From NCBI GenBank assembly GCA_025934385.1, contig JAICYE010000146.1, positions 1 to 6,139 on the forward strand: DNA of 6,139 nt. The letters run 5' to 3'. Shown one piece after another: positions 1-5,667 of the stretch. The notes below the pieces were generated by a model, which was not told where the DNA came from, searched no databases, and worked only from the letters and a program-made list of their open reading frames with translations. Source of the DNA: Acidimicrobiia bacterium. Its GTDB lineage: Bacteria; Actinomycetota; Acidimicrobiia; IMCC26256; BP-133. Every line of letters starts with the position of its first letter. Positions within the stretch are counted from its first letter, which is position 1. Made by a program: the position numbers and the translations under genes.

Positions 1-200
1 GCGAAGAGCGCCTCGAGGTCGGCGTCGCCGTCGAGGGCGGCGCCGAGCACGTTCACGCCTTCAACCACGAAGGCGCCTTCCGAGCGCCGGGCGGAGCGCT
101 GGGCCAGGAGGCGGCGGATCCGCCGCACCCGGGCATCGCGCACCCCGAGACCGGCCCTGCCGGCGCCAGCGCTCCGGCCGGTGCCGCTGGTGATGCTCAC
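1..200 (-). CDS. TrmH/SpoU-family RNA methyltransferase, N-terminal fragment (gene runs off the left edge)
   Basis: Only the first 66 codons are in the window; the rest lies to the left. Reading from a GTG at 200-198, residues 24-39 are a basic helix rich in Arg. They are followed by FVVEG at 44-48 and GVNVLGAAL just after, which is the start of the substrate-binding domain seen in SpoU/TrmH 2'-O-ribose methyltransferases. The SAM-binding knot domain is not visible, so the target RNA cannot be named. A methyltransferase gene of this family directly downstream of rplT is common in actinomycetes (the tsnR position in mycobacteria), which supports the call. The start is uncertain. An in-frame TGA at 209-207 limits extension, neither the GTG at 200 nor an in-frame GTG at 143-141 has a good Shine-Dalgarno sequence, and the shorter start would remove a Gly/Ala-rich stretch. 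Confidence 0.8.
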   Translation of the reverse strand, partial: MSITSGTGRSAGAGRAGLGVRDARVRRIRRLLAQRSARRSEGAFVVEGVNVLGAALDGDADLEALF

Positions 201-209
201 GGCGGGTCA

Positions 210-287
210 GGGGCGCCGCTGGCAAGGACGCACGACGTGGCGTAGGGGGTACGACGGCGAGGAGGAGGACGCAGCCAGCGGCGTCCC
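210..287 (-). repeat. Long-loop inverted repeat between rplT and the methyltransferase gene
   Basis: The arms 210-223 and 274-287 are complementary over 14 positions. Nine central pairs are perfect, and in the minus-strand transcript one A-C mismatch lies near the base. The loop is 50 nt. In the transcript it contains a pyrimidine run (CCTCCTCCTC) and one copy of a short repeat, GGACGCA on the plus strand, that occurs on both sides of the loop. No U-tract follows, so this is not a classical intrinsic terminator. The left arm ends about 9 nt upstream of the likely GTG start of the methyltransferase and could mask its initiation region. That role is an inference. Confidence 0.5.
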
Positions 288-326
288 TGGCCGGCGTGAG
301 CGCGCCGAGCGGTGCCGGTCGGTGCG

Positions 327-686
327 CTAGGCAGCGAGCGCCTCCCGGGCGGCGGCCACGAGCGTGCCGAAGGTGTCGGGATCGGTGACGGCGAGGTCGG
401 CCAGCACCTTGCGGTCGAGGTCGATCTGCGCCGCCCGCAGACCGGCCATGAACCGCGAGTAGGGCATGTCGTGCAGGCGGCAGGCGGCGTTGATCCGCAC
501 GATCCACAGCCGGCGGAACTGGCCTTTGCGTACCCGGCGGTCGCGGAAGGCGTAGACGCCGGAGTGCATGACCTGCTCGTTGGCCGACTTGAAGCTGCGG
601 CTACGGCTGCCGCTGTAGCCCTTGGCCGCCTCGAGGACGGCGCGGCGGTGTTTCTTGCCGTGGACGGAGCGCTTGACCCGGGCCAT
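327..686 (-). CDS. rplT: Large-subunit ribosomal protein bL20
   Basis: The 119-residue product matches bL20 along its whole length. It has a very basic N-terminal tail ([15 protein letters not shown]), then [13 protein letters not shown] at about 20-32, [18 protein letters not shown] around 45-62, RINAACR at 64-70, YSRFMAGL at 76-83 and IDRK/LADLAV-type segments at 88-100. bL20 binds 23S rRNA early in 50S assembly, and in several bacteria it also represses its own operon by binding the mRNA leader. The ATG at 686 is preceded by GGAG, and the TAA stop of rpmI lies at the edge of this ribosome-binding site (TAAGGAG), 12 nt from the start. This indicates coupled translation. The length is normal for the family and nothing is missing. 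Confidence 0.98.
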   Translation of the reverse strand: MARVKRSVHGKKHRRAVLEAAKGYSGSRSRSFKSANEQVMHSGVYAFRDRRVRKGQFRRLWIVRINAACRLHDMPYSRFMAGLRAAQIDLDRKVLADLAVTDPDTFGTLVAAAREALAA

Positions 687-698
687 GACACCCTCTCC

Positions 699-896
699 TT
701 ACCGGCGGCCGAGGAGCCGCTCGACGTGCTTGCGGTCGCCGCCGGTCACCTCGGAGCCCCGGCCGAGGCGGCGCGTCCGCTTGCTCGGCTTCTTCTCCAG
801 CAGGTGGGCGCGGAAGGCCTTGCGGCGGCGGATCTTGCCGGATCCGGTCACCTGGAAGCGCTTGGCCGCGCCCCGGTGGGTCTTCATCTTGGGCAT
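699..896 (-). CDS. rpmI: Large-subunit ribosomal protein bL35
   Basis: The 65-residue basic protein begins [22 protein letters not shown], with the [10 protein letters not shown] and TGSGKI signatures of bL35. It continues with [22 protein letters not shown], also typical of the family. It is a structural protein of the 50S subunit. The ATG at 896 has an AGGAG site 7 nt upstream, which fixes the start. It sits 33 nt downstream of infC and 12 nt upstream of rplT, in the conserved infC-rpmI-rplT order. The length is normal and no anomaly is visible. Confidence 0.98.
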   Translation of the reverse strand: MPKMKTHRGAAKRFQVTGSGKIRRRKAFRAHLLEKKPSKRTRRLGRGSEVTGGDRKHVERLLGRR

Positions 897-929
897 CGGG
901 TTTCTCCTGCGGGGGCTGGAAGAAGAAGG

Positions 930-1583
930 TTACGACGTCGGTGCGGCCGGAACCGACTCGACGGCCTGAGCGGGAGCCGGAGCCGCCGCCGCGGCGGCGT
1001 CGGCCGGCGGGGGTGCCTCGGCAGGACGGGTGGGACGGGGCTTGGACGACGACCCGGGCTTCGGCTCCTGTTTCTTCACCGGCGCCAGGACCATCAGCAT
1101 GTTGCGACCGTCGACCCGGGGGGCTGCCTCGACGTGACCCACGTCCTTCACCTGCTCGGCGATCCGGTCGAGGATCTTCTTGCCCAACTCCGGGTGGGCC
1201 ATCTCCCGGCCCCGGAACATGATCGTGATCTTGACCTTCGAGCCCTCGTTCAGGAACCGCTCCACATGCTTCGTCTTCGTGGAGTAGTCGTGCTCGTCGA
1301 TCTTGGGACGGAACTTCATCTCCTTGATCACGACGTTGCTGGTCTTGCGCCGTGACTCCTTCCGCCGCACGTCCTGCTCGTACTTGTACTTCCCGAAGTC
1401 CATGATCTTGCAGACGGGCGGGTTGGCGTTCGGCGCGACCTCCACCAGGTCGAGGTCGTGTTCACGAGCGATGTGGAGGGCTTCGGGGAGCGGTTTGACT
1501 CCGATCTGCTCCCCGTCGGCTCCGACCAGGCGTACTTCTCGGGCCCTGATCCGCTCGTTGATCCTGGCATCGGTTGTGGAAAT
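930..1583 (-). CDS. infC: Translation initiation factor IF3, AUU start codon
   Basis: The 217-residue protein is IF3. The N-terminal domain (1-75) contains [37 protein letters not shown] at about 45-62 and FGKYKYEQ at 63-70. A lysine/arginine-rich linker helix follows. The C-terminal domain (about 84-170) has [25 protein letters not shown] at 117-130 and [10 protein letters not shown] at 159-168. IF3 binds the 30S subunit, blocks 50S joining and checks the start codon. The start is ATT at 1583-1581. No ATG, GTG, TTG or CTG lies between the upstream in-frame TGA and this codon, and the first downstream GTG (1445) would remove 46 conserved residues. Residues 171-217 form a Pro/Ala-rich, probably disordered tail absent from short IF3s such as that of E. 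coli. Such tails occur in actinomycetes. Confidence 0.96.
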   Translation of the reverse strand: MSTTDARINERIRAREVRLVGADGEQIGVKPLPEALHIAREHDLDLVEVAPNANPPVCKIMDFGKYKYEQDVRRKESRRKTSNVVIKEMKFRPKIDEHDYSTKTKHVERFLNEGSKVKITIMFRGREMAHPELGKKILDRIAEQVKDVGHVEAAPRVDGRNMLMVLAPVKKQEPKPGSSSKPRPTRPAEAPPPADAAAAAAPAPAQAVESVPAAPTS

Positions 1584-1599
1584 CGGCGCATCACCCTTT
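1581..1599 (-). promoter_or_regulatory. infC: infC ribosome-binding site with AUU start codon
   Basis: On the minus strand the sequence AAAGGGTGAT (1599-1590) includes GGTGAT, a perfect match to the extended Shine-Dalgarno sequence. It lies 6 nt before the ATT at 1583-1581. An out-of-frame GTG-ATG pair sits inside this site (1594-1589) and is a decoy for automatic start callers. Rare AUU-type starts on infC are known from E. coli, where IF3 discriminates against them and so limits its own synthesis. The same feedback is inferred here. Confidence 0.8.
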
Positions 1600-1629
1600 C
1601 GGTTGGGGGGTCTGGCTCCCGGACGCGGA

Positions 1630-1653
1630 AACGGCGCACGGAGGTGCGCCGTT
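1630..1653 (-). promoter_or_regulatory. Stem-loop in the infC leader
   Basis: The arms 1631-1639 and 1644-1652 are perfectly complementary over 9 bp around a 4-nt loop, and the flanking A-T pair extends the stem to 10 bp. In the infC transcript the loop is CUCC, the stem is followed by UUU, and it ends about 46 nt before the AUU start. The U run is too short for a confident intrinsic terminator. It could be an attenuator or a binding site for L20 or IF3 control; infC operon leaders in other phyla are regulated this way. It also lies about 125 nt upstream of the divergent gene, so a DNA-level role is possible. Confidence 0.5.
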
Positions 1654-1713
1654 CGTCACCGCCCGGTACAGGCTCTCCGTTCACCCCGACGCACCTCGCT
1701 CGGTGGCCGGGTG

Positions 1714-1741
1714 GGGAGTCGCGAACAGCTGCTCGACTCCC
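1714..1741. repeat. Inverted repeat in the divergent intergenic region
   Basis: GGGAGTCG at 1714-1721 and CGACTCCC at 1734-1741 form a perfect 8-bp inverted repeat with a 12-bp spacer. Inside it, CGAAC-AGCT-GCTCG at 1722-1735 differs at one base from the actinobacterial SOS-box pattern CGAAC-N4-GTTCG. It lies between the divergent infC and DUF1844-like genes, so it could be an operator. No bound protein can be identified from sequence alone. Confidence 0.4.
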
Positions 1742-1777
1742 GTCTTCCCTGTAAGTTGTCGATCCGAGGATAACAGC

Positions 1778-2194
1778 ATGAGCACGATCTGGACACCGAG
1801 CGGGGAGTACGTACCCCGGCAGGAACCGCCCGAACGCCCGCCCGAGGCGCCTCCGGCGGGGCCGCCTCCGGTCGGCGCGCCGGGAGCCGGGGGGCGGGAG
1901 CCCACCGCCGAGGACATCCAGGCGGCGCTGGCCGCCGCCCGGACCACGCTCCACACCCCGGTGATCGACCACGTCGGCGCCCACGCCATGGCCCTCTTCG
2001 AGCTGGCCGCCCTGCACATCGAGCGGGAGGCGGCCACGGGCGGCGAGGAGAAGCCCGACCTGGCCGAGGCCTCCCTGGCCATCGACGCGATGGCCGCCCT
2101 CGTCGAGGGCCTCGGCGACCGCCTCAACCCCTACCGGGGCCAGCTGGAGGACGCCCTCAACCAGCTCCGGATGGCCTTCGTCCAGCTCAGCTGA
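1778..2194 (+). CDS. DUF1844-like helical protein, divergent from infC
   Basis: The 138-residue protein has unknown function. Residues 1-14 (MSTIWTPSGEYVPR) lead into a Pro/Gly-rich, probably disordered segment at about 15-43. An all-helical region follows at about 44-138: HTPVIDHVGAHAMALFELAALHIE at 59-82, DLAEASLAIDAMAALVEGL at 94-112 and a C-terminal helix LEDALNQLRMAFVQLS. This pattern resembles the DUF1844 family, whose members often sit beside infC in actinomycetes. There is no signal peptide or membrane segment, so it is probably cytosolic. The ATG at 1778 is chosen because GAGGA lies 7 nt upstream and the conserved part follows it; an in-frame upstream extension to 1574 would cross the intergenic region. 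The gene points away from infC, so it has its own promoter. The family assignment rests on pattern memory. Confidence 0.8.
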   Translation: MSTIWTPSGEYVPRQEPPERPPEAPPAGPPPVGAPGAGGREPTAEDIQAALAAARTTLHTPVIDHVGAHAMALFELAALHIEREAATGGEEKPDLAEASLAIDAMAALVEGLGDRLNPYRGQLEDALNQLRMAFVQLS

Positions 2195-2195
2195 C

Positions 2196-2209
2196 CGGGC
2201 GTCAGCCCG
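2196..2209. terminator. Small hairpin shared by two convergent gene ends (weak candidate)
   Basis: CGGGC-GTCA-GCCCG forms a 5-bp stem with a 4-nt loop. It spans the 7-bp gap between the convergent stops and the last codons of the minus-strand gene. It could act on transcripts from both sides, but the stem is short and no U-tract follows on either strand. Confidence 0.25.
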
Positions 2210-2417
2210 TCCGGCGGATGTCGACCGCCTCCCAGCGGCCGAGGGGGCCGGGGGCGACGGTGAACTCGACGGCGACGCCGAGGGGGATCTCCCGGGTGCC
2301 GTCGGCGATCTTGGTGCAGTGGAAGGGGTAGATCCGGTCGTCGGCGCTCCGGACCTCACCGAGGCCGCGGCGGGAATCGAAGGCCGCCACGGTCCCTGCC
2401 AGCCGACGCTGTATCAA
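2202..2417 (-). CDS. Small cold-shock-domain-like protein (OB fold), TTG start
   Basis: The 71-residue protein has the outline of a cold-shock domain. GTVAAFD at 8-14 is the first strand, RGLGEV stands in place of the RNP1 motif KGFGFI, IYPFHC stands in place of RNP2 VFVHF, and VEFTVAPGPLGRWEAVDI is the closing strand pair. Most aromatic residues that stack on RNA or single-stranded DNA in CspA/CspB are replaced (W to A, F to L, F to E), although one His and one Phe remain near RNP2. Binding may therefore be weak or altered. Similar short proteins with an I-A-D-G-[ST]-R segment are known in actinomycetes. The only start giving a full domain is TTG at 2417-2415, overlapping the hisG stop by 4 nt (TTGA) with no clear Shine-Dalgarno sequence. 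This suggests translation coupled to hisG. Function unknown. Confidence 0.75.
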   Translation of the reverse strand: MIQRRLAGTVAAFDSRRGLGEVRSADDRIYPFHCTKIADGTREIPLGVAVEFTVAPGPLGRWEAVDIRRTG

Positions 2418-3289
2418 TGGACGATCTTGGCGATCGGGAGCTCGATGATGTCGGTGGCGCCGTGGTCCTTCAGGGCGGGAATCAGCGTGTTGATGTCGGT
2501 CTTGGCGACCACGGTCTCGACGGCGTAAGCCTCGTCGCCGAAGAGCTTCGACACCGTCGGGGACTTGAGGGCGGGGAGGATGGCGATCACGCCGTCGAGC
2601 TTCTCGGCCGGGACGTTGAGCTTGACCAGCACCCGGCCCCGGGCCTCGAGCGTGCCGAGCAGCAGCGTCGAGATCTGTTCCATGGCGTGGCGCTTCTCCG
2701 GGTCGGCGTAGGCCTCCTGGTTGGCCACCAGCTCGGTGTAGGAGACGAGGATCGTGTCGATGATCTTCATGCCGGCCGCCCGCAGCGAGCTGCCCGTCTC
2801 GGTCAGCTCGACGATGGCGTCGACGATGTCCGGCACCTTGGCTTCGGTGGCGCCGTAGGACAGCTGGATGTCGACCTCGAGGTGCTTCGACTCGAAGAAG
2901 CGCCGGGTCAGCTCGGGGAACTCGGTCGACACCCGGGTTCCGGCCTTGAGATCCTCCACCGACTCCGCCGCCGACGACCCGGGCACCGCCACCACGATGT
3001 TGACGGGCCGGGCGGTGGCCTTGGAGTAGTGGAGCTGGGTCAGCGTGACGACGTCGGAGCCGGTCTCCTCGATCCAGTCCCGCCCGGTGATGCCGAGGTC
3101 GAAGTAGCCCCGGGCGACATAGCGGGGAATCTCCTGCGGCCGGAGGATCCGCACCTCGCTGATGCGGGGGTCGGTGATCGAGGCCCGGTAGTCGCGCTCC
3201 GACGAGCGGTTGACGGCGAGGTCGGCGTCCTCGAAGAGGGCGAGGGTGGCCCGCTCCAGCGAGCCCTTGGGCAGGGCGATCCGCAGCAT
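2414..3289 (-). CDS. hisG: ATP phosphoribosyltransferase, long form with regulatory domain
   Basis: HisG joins ATP and PRPP to give phosphoribosyl-ATP, the first and committed step of histidine synthesis. The 291-residue protein starts MLRIALPKGSLERATLALFEDA, typical of HisG. It has YFDLGITGRDWI at about 62-73, and the PRPP-binding region GATEAKVPDIVDAIVELTETGSSL at 146-169. A C-terminal PII-like domain at about 213-291 begins EARGRVLVKLNVPAEKLDGVI. That domain marks the long, hexameric, histidine-inhibited form that works without HisZ. The ATG lies 3 nt after the ribH stop with no strong Shine-Dalgarno sequence, so coupling to ribH is likely. hisE, a frequent partner of hisG in actinomycetes, is absent here. 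No truncation is visible. Confidence 0.97.
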   Translation of the reverse strand: MLRIALPKGSLERATLALFEDADLAVNRSSERDYRASITDPRISEVRILRPQEIPRYVARGYFDLGITGRDWIEETGSDVVTLTQLHYSKATARPVNIVVAVPGSSAAESVEDLKAGTRVSTEFPELTRRFFESKHLEVDIQLSYGATEAKVPDIVDAIVELTETGSSLRAAGMKIIDTILVSYTELVANQEAYADPEKRHAMEQISTLLLGTLEARGRVLVKLNVPAEKLDGVIAILPALKSPTVSKLFGDEAYAVETVVAKTDINTLIPALKDHGATDIIELPIAKIVH

Positions 3290-3292
3290 CGG

Positions 3293-3772
3293 CTACTGGC
3301 CCTGGCCCTTGGGGAGCTGGCGGAGGAGGTCGGCCATCTCGACGGCGGCCATGGCGGAGTCGAACCCCTTGTTGCCGGCCTTCGTGCCGGAGCGCTCGAT
3401 GGCCTGCTCGATGGTCTCGGTCGTGAGGACGCCGAAGATCACCGGCACTCCGCTGTCGAGCGCCGCCCGGGCCACCCCGGCCGCCGCCTGGCCGGCGACG
3501 TAGTCGAAGTGGGCGGTGGCGCCCCGGATCACCGCCCCGAGGCAGACGACGGCGTCGTACTCTCCCGAGGCGGCCAGCCGCTTGGCGGCCAGCGGCAGCT
3601 CGAAGGCACCCGGCACCCAGGCGACGGTGATCGAGTCGTCGTCGAGGCCGTGGCGCCGCAGCGCGGAGAGCGCGCCGTCGAGCAGCGACTTCGTGATCGT
3701 CTCGTTGAACCGGCTGGCCAGCAGGGCGATGCGCAGCCCCCTGGCGTCGAGACGGCCTTCGTAGGTCGGCAT
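3293..3772 (-). CDS. ribH: 6,7-dimethyl-8-ribityllumazine synthase
   Basis: RibH condenses 5-amino-6-ribitylaminouracil with 3,4-dihydroxy-2-butanone 4-phosphate to give lumazine, the substrate of riboflavin synthase. The 159-residue protein has the usual length and motifs. These are ASRFNETIT at 19-27 (F22 stacks on the pyrimidine), GAFELP at 55-60, [12 protein letters not shown] at 81-92 with the catalytic His88, GVLTTET at 114-120, and R127 with the SGTKAGNKG segment at 128-136 for phosphate binding. Such proteins assemble as pentamers or 60-mer shells; which one applies cannot be seen here. The ATG at 3772 has GGAGGA about 9 nt upstream. It lies 28 nt after ribBA and 3 nt before hisG. Confidence 0.98.
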   Translation of the reverse strand: MPTYEGRLDARGLRIALLASRFNETITKSLLDGALSALRRHGLDDDSITVAWVPGAFELPLAAKRLAASGEYDAVVCLGAVIRGATAHFDYVAGQAAAGVARAALDSGVPVIFGVLTTETIEQAIERSGTKAGNKGFDSAMAAVEMADLLRQLPKGQGQ

Positions 3773-3800
3773 GGGCGACGATCCTCCGGCTCGGGGGCTC

Positions 3801-5060
3801 TCAGCTCTCGGGGCCGTCGACGGCCAGCTCGGCCAGCTCGTCGGCGTCGGTATCGAACACGAGATGGTGCCCCAGTTTGGCGGCCTTCGCCTTGAGGTAG
3901 GCGATGTTCTCCACGTTGGGGACCGACTGCAGCGGCACCCGTTCGACGATCTCGAGGTTGTAGCCGGCGAGACCGCCGTACTTGGCCGGGTTGTTGGTCA
4001 TCAGCCGCATGGTCGTGATGCCGAGGTCGACGAGGATCTGGGCGCCGATGCCGTACTCCCGGGAATCGGCGGCGAAGCCGAGCTCCAGGTTGGCCTCGAC
4101 GGTGTCGCGGCCCTGCTCCTGCAGCTGGTAGGCCCGCAGCTTGTGCCCGATGCCGATCCCCCGGCCCTCGTGGCCCCGGAGGTAGACGATGGCGCCGGCG
4201 CCCTCCTCGGCGATGCGCTGCATGGCCAGCTGGAGCTGGGTGCCGCAGTCGCAGCGCTTCGAGGCGAACACGTCGCCGGTGAGGCATTCGGAGTGCACCC
4301 GGACGAGGACGTTGTCGGCGCCGGCCACCTCGCCCCGGACGAGGGCGATGTGCTCGGTGCCGTCGATCATCGACTGGTAGGCGAAGGCGGTGAAGTCGCC
4401 GAACGGCGTGGGGATGCGGGCCTCCGAGACCCGCCGCACCAGCTTCTCCCGCTGGCGGCGGTAGCGGACGAGGTCGGCGATCGAGATCATCACCAGACCG
4501 TGCTCCCCGGCGAACTTCTCCAGCTCGGGCAGGCGGGCCATGGTGCCCGAGGCGTCGTCGTTGACGATCTCGCACAGGACGGCGGCGGGGTACAGACCGG
4601 CCAGGCGGGCCAGGTCGACGCCGGCCTCGGTGTGGCCGGCCCGCTTGAGCACGCCGCCCTCCCGGTAGCGCAGCGGGAAGATGTGGCCCGGCCGGTTGAA
4701 GTCGTCGGGCCCGGTGTTGCGGTCGATCAGGGCCCGGATGGTGGCGGCCCGGTCGGCCGCCGAGATGCCGGTGGTCGTGCCGACCTTGGCGTCGACCGAC
4801 ACGGTGAAGGCGGTGCGCTGCGACTCGGTGTTGTCGGCCACCATCAGCGGAATGCGCAGCTCGTCGAGGCGGGTACCGACGACCGGCAGGCAGATCACCC
4901 CGCTGGTGTGGCGGACCATGAAGGCGATGCCCTCGGGGGCGATCTTCTCGGCGGCGATGATCAGGTCGCCCTCGTTCTCCCGGTCGGCGTCGTCGACGAC
5001 GACGACGAACTCCCCCCGGGCGATGGCGGCGACCGCCTCGTCGATCGGCGCGAACGGCAT
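3801..5060 (-). CDS. ribBA: Bifunctional 3,4-dihydroxy-2-butanone 4-phosphate synthase / GTP cyclohydrolase II
   Basis: The 419-residue fusion supplies both precursors of riboflavin. The N-terminal half (about 1-205) is DHBP synthase, acting on ribulose 5-phosphate. It has [12 protein letters not shown] at 23-34 with the acidic metal ligands, NRPGHIFPL at 122-130, and GHTEAGVDL at 142-150. The C-terminal half (about 206-405) is GTP cyclohydrolase II. It has [12 protein letters not shown] at 254-265 and KRCDCGTQL at 268-276, so the zinc cysteines C259, C270 and C272 are all present. [11 protein letters not shown] at 294-304 and [11 protein letters not shown] at 354-364 follow. Both active sites look intact, unlike some proteobacterial RibBA proteins with a degenerate second half. 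The ATG at 5060 lies 6 nt after the ribE stop. A purine-rich GAGAGGG sits upstream but rather far away, so coupling is likely. Confidence 0.98.
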   Translation of the reverse strand: MPFAPIDEAVAAIARGEFVVVVDDADRENEGDLIIAAEKIAPEGIAFMVRHTSGVICLPVVGTRLDELRIPLMVADNTESQRTAFTVSVDAKVGTTTGISAADRAATIRALIDRNTGPDDFNRPGHIFPLRYREGGVLKRAGHTEAGVDLARLAGLYPAAVLCEIVNDDASGTMARLPELEKFAGEHGLVMISIADLVRYRRQREKLVRRVSEARIPTPFGDFTAFAYQSMIDGTEHIALVRGEVAGADNVLVRVHSECLTGDVFASKRCDCGTQLQLAMQRIAEEGAGAIVYLRGHEGRGIGIGHKLRAYQLQEQGRDTVEANLELGFAADSREYGIGAQILVDLGITTMRLMTNNPAKYGGLAGYNLEIVERVPLQSVPNVENIAYLKAKAAKLGHHLVFDTDADELAELAVDGPES

Positions 5061-5066
5061 GTTGGC

Positions 5067-5663
5067 TCAGCCCTCTCTCGACATCAGACGCTCGACATAC
5101 TTGGCCACGAGGTCGACCTCGAGGTTCACCGGGTCGCCGGGGCCCTTGATCCCGAGAGTCGTGACGGTAGCGGTGTGGGGGATCAGGGCGAACTCGAAGG
5201 TCTTGTCGCCGACGCCGGCCACCGTGAGGCTGACGCCGTCGACGGCGATCGAACCCTTCTCGACCACGTAGCGGAGGACGGCGTCGTCGGCGGCGACGGC
5301 GACACGGGTCGACCCGTCGGCCAGCGGCTCCCGGTCGGCGATCTCCCCCACGCCGTCGACGTGGCCGGAGACGATGTGGCCGCCGAGGCGGTCGGCCAGG
5401 CGGACGGGCCGTTCGAGGTTCACCCGGTCGCCGGCGGCCAGGGCGCCGAGGGAGGTGCGGCGCAGCGTCTCCTCCACGGCGTCGGCCGCCCACCAGCCGC
5501 CGCCGAGTTCGACGACCGTCAGGCAGCAGCCGTTGACGGCGATGGAGGCGCCGAGGCCGGCGTCCTCGAGGACGGTCCCGGCTTCGATCTCGAGGCGCGC
5601 CCCGGTGGCATTGGGCACGACCGCCCGGACGGTGCCGAGTTCCTCGACGAGGCCCGTGAACAC
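5067..5663 (-). CDS. ribE: Riboflavin synthase alpha chain
   Basis: RibE dismutates two molecules of 6,7-dimethyl-8-ribityllumazine to riboflavin and the ribitylaminouracil that RibH reuses. The 198-residue protein holds two lumazine-binding repeats. The first has the N-terminal [MV]FTGLVEELG signature and NGCCLTVVE at 44-52. The second starts after GGHIVSGHVDG at 94-104 and has VDGVSLTV at 141-148. The start is GTG at 5663-5661, because family members begin at exactly this MFTG signature. The open frame continues upstream to 5930, but that part is only an out-of-frame shadow of ribD. AGGA lies about 10 nt upstream of the GTG. Its stop is 6 nt before ribBA, and the gene starts 4 nt after the ribD stop. 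In some naming systems this gene is ribC. Confidence 0.96.
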   Translation of the reverse strand: MFTGLVEELGTVRAVVPNATGARLEIEAGTVLEDAGLGASIAVNGCCLTVVELGGGWWAADAVEETLRRTSLGALAAGDRVNLERPVRLADRLGGHIVSGHVDGVGEIADREPLADGSTRVAVAADDAVLRYVVEKGSIAVDGVSLTVAGVGDKTFEFALIPHTATVTTLGIKGPGDPVNLEVDLVAKYVERLMSREG

Positions 5664-5667
5664 ACTG

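Noticed and set aside
312..1355. 347-codon plus-strand open frame antisense to rplT, rpmI and infC
   Set aside because: It is a shadow of three certain genes, with His/Leu/Gly/Ala-rich composition and no domain.
930..1445. infC starting at the GTG at 1445 (171 residues)
   Set aside because: The frame upstream encodes the conserved IF3 N-terminus, so this start would remove a required part of the domain.
1767..1795. Possible minus-strand promoter with TATCCT at 1772-1767 as a -10 element
   Set aside because: The matching -35 position agrees at only about three of six bases and lies inside the divergent gene, and TATCCT overlaps that gene's Shine-Dalgarno site. This is too weak to call.
3773..3800. 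Repeated CTCGGGG motifs between ribBA and ribH
   Set aside because: They form no stable hairpin and look like chance GC-rich direct repeats in a short spacer that already holds the ribH ribosome-binding site.
2417..3895. 492-codon plus-strand open frame antisense to hisG and ribH
   Set aside because: It mirrors the codon pattern of the real genes on the other strand, and its sequence is repetitive Gly/Val/Asp/Leu with no recognisable motif.
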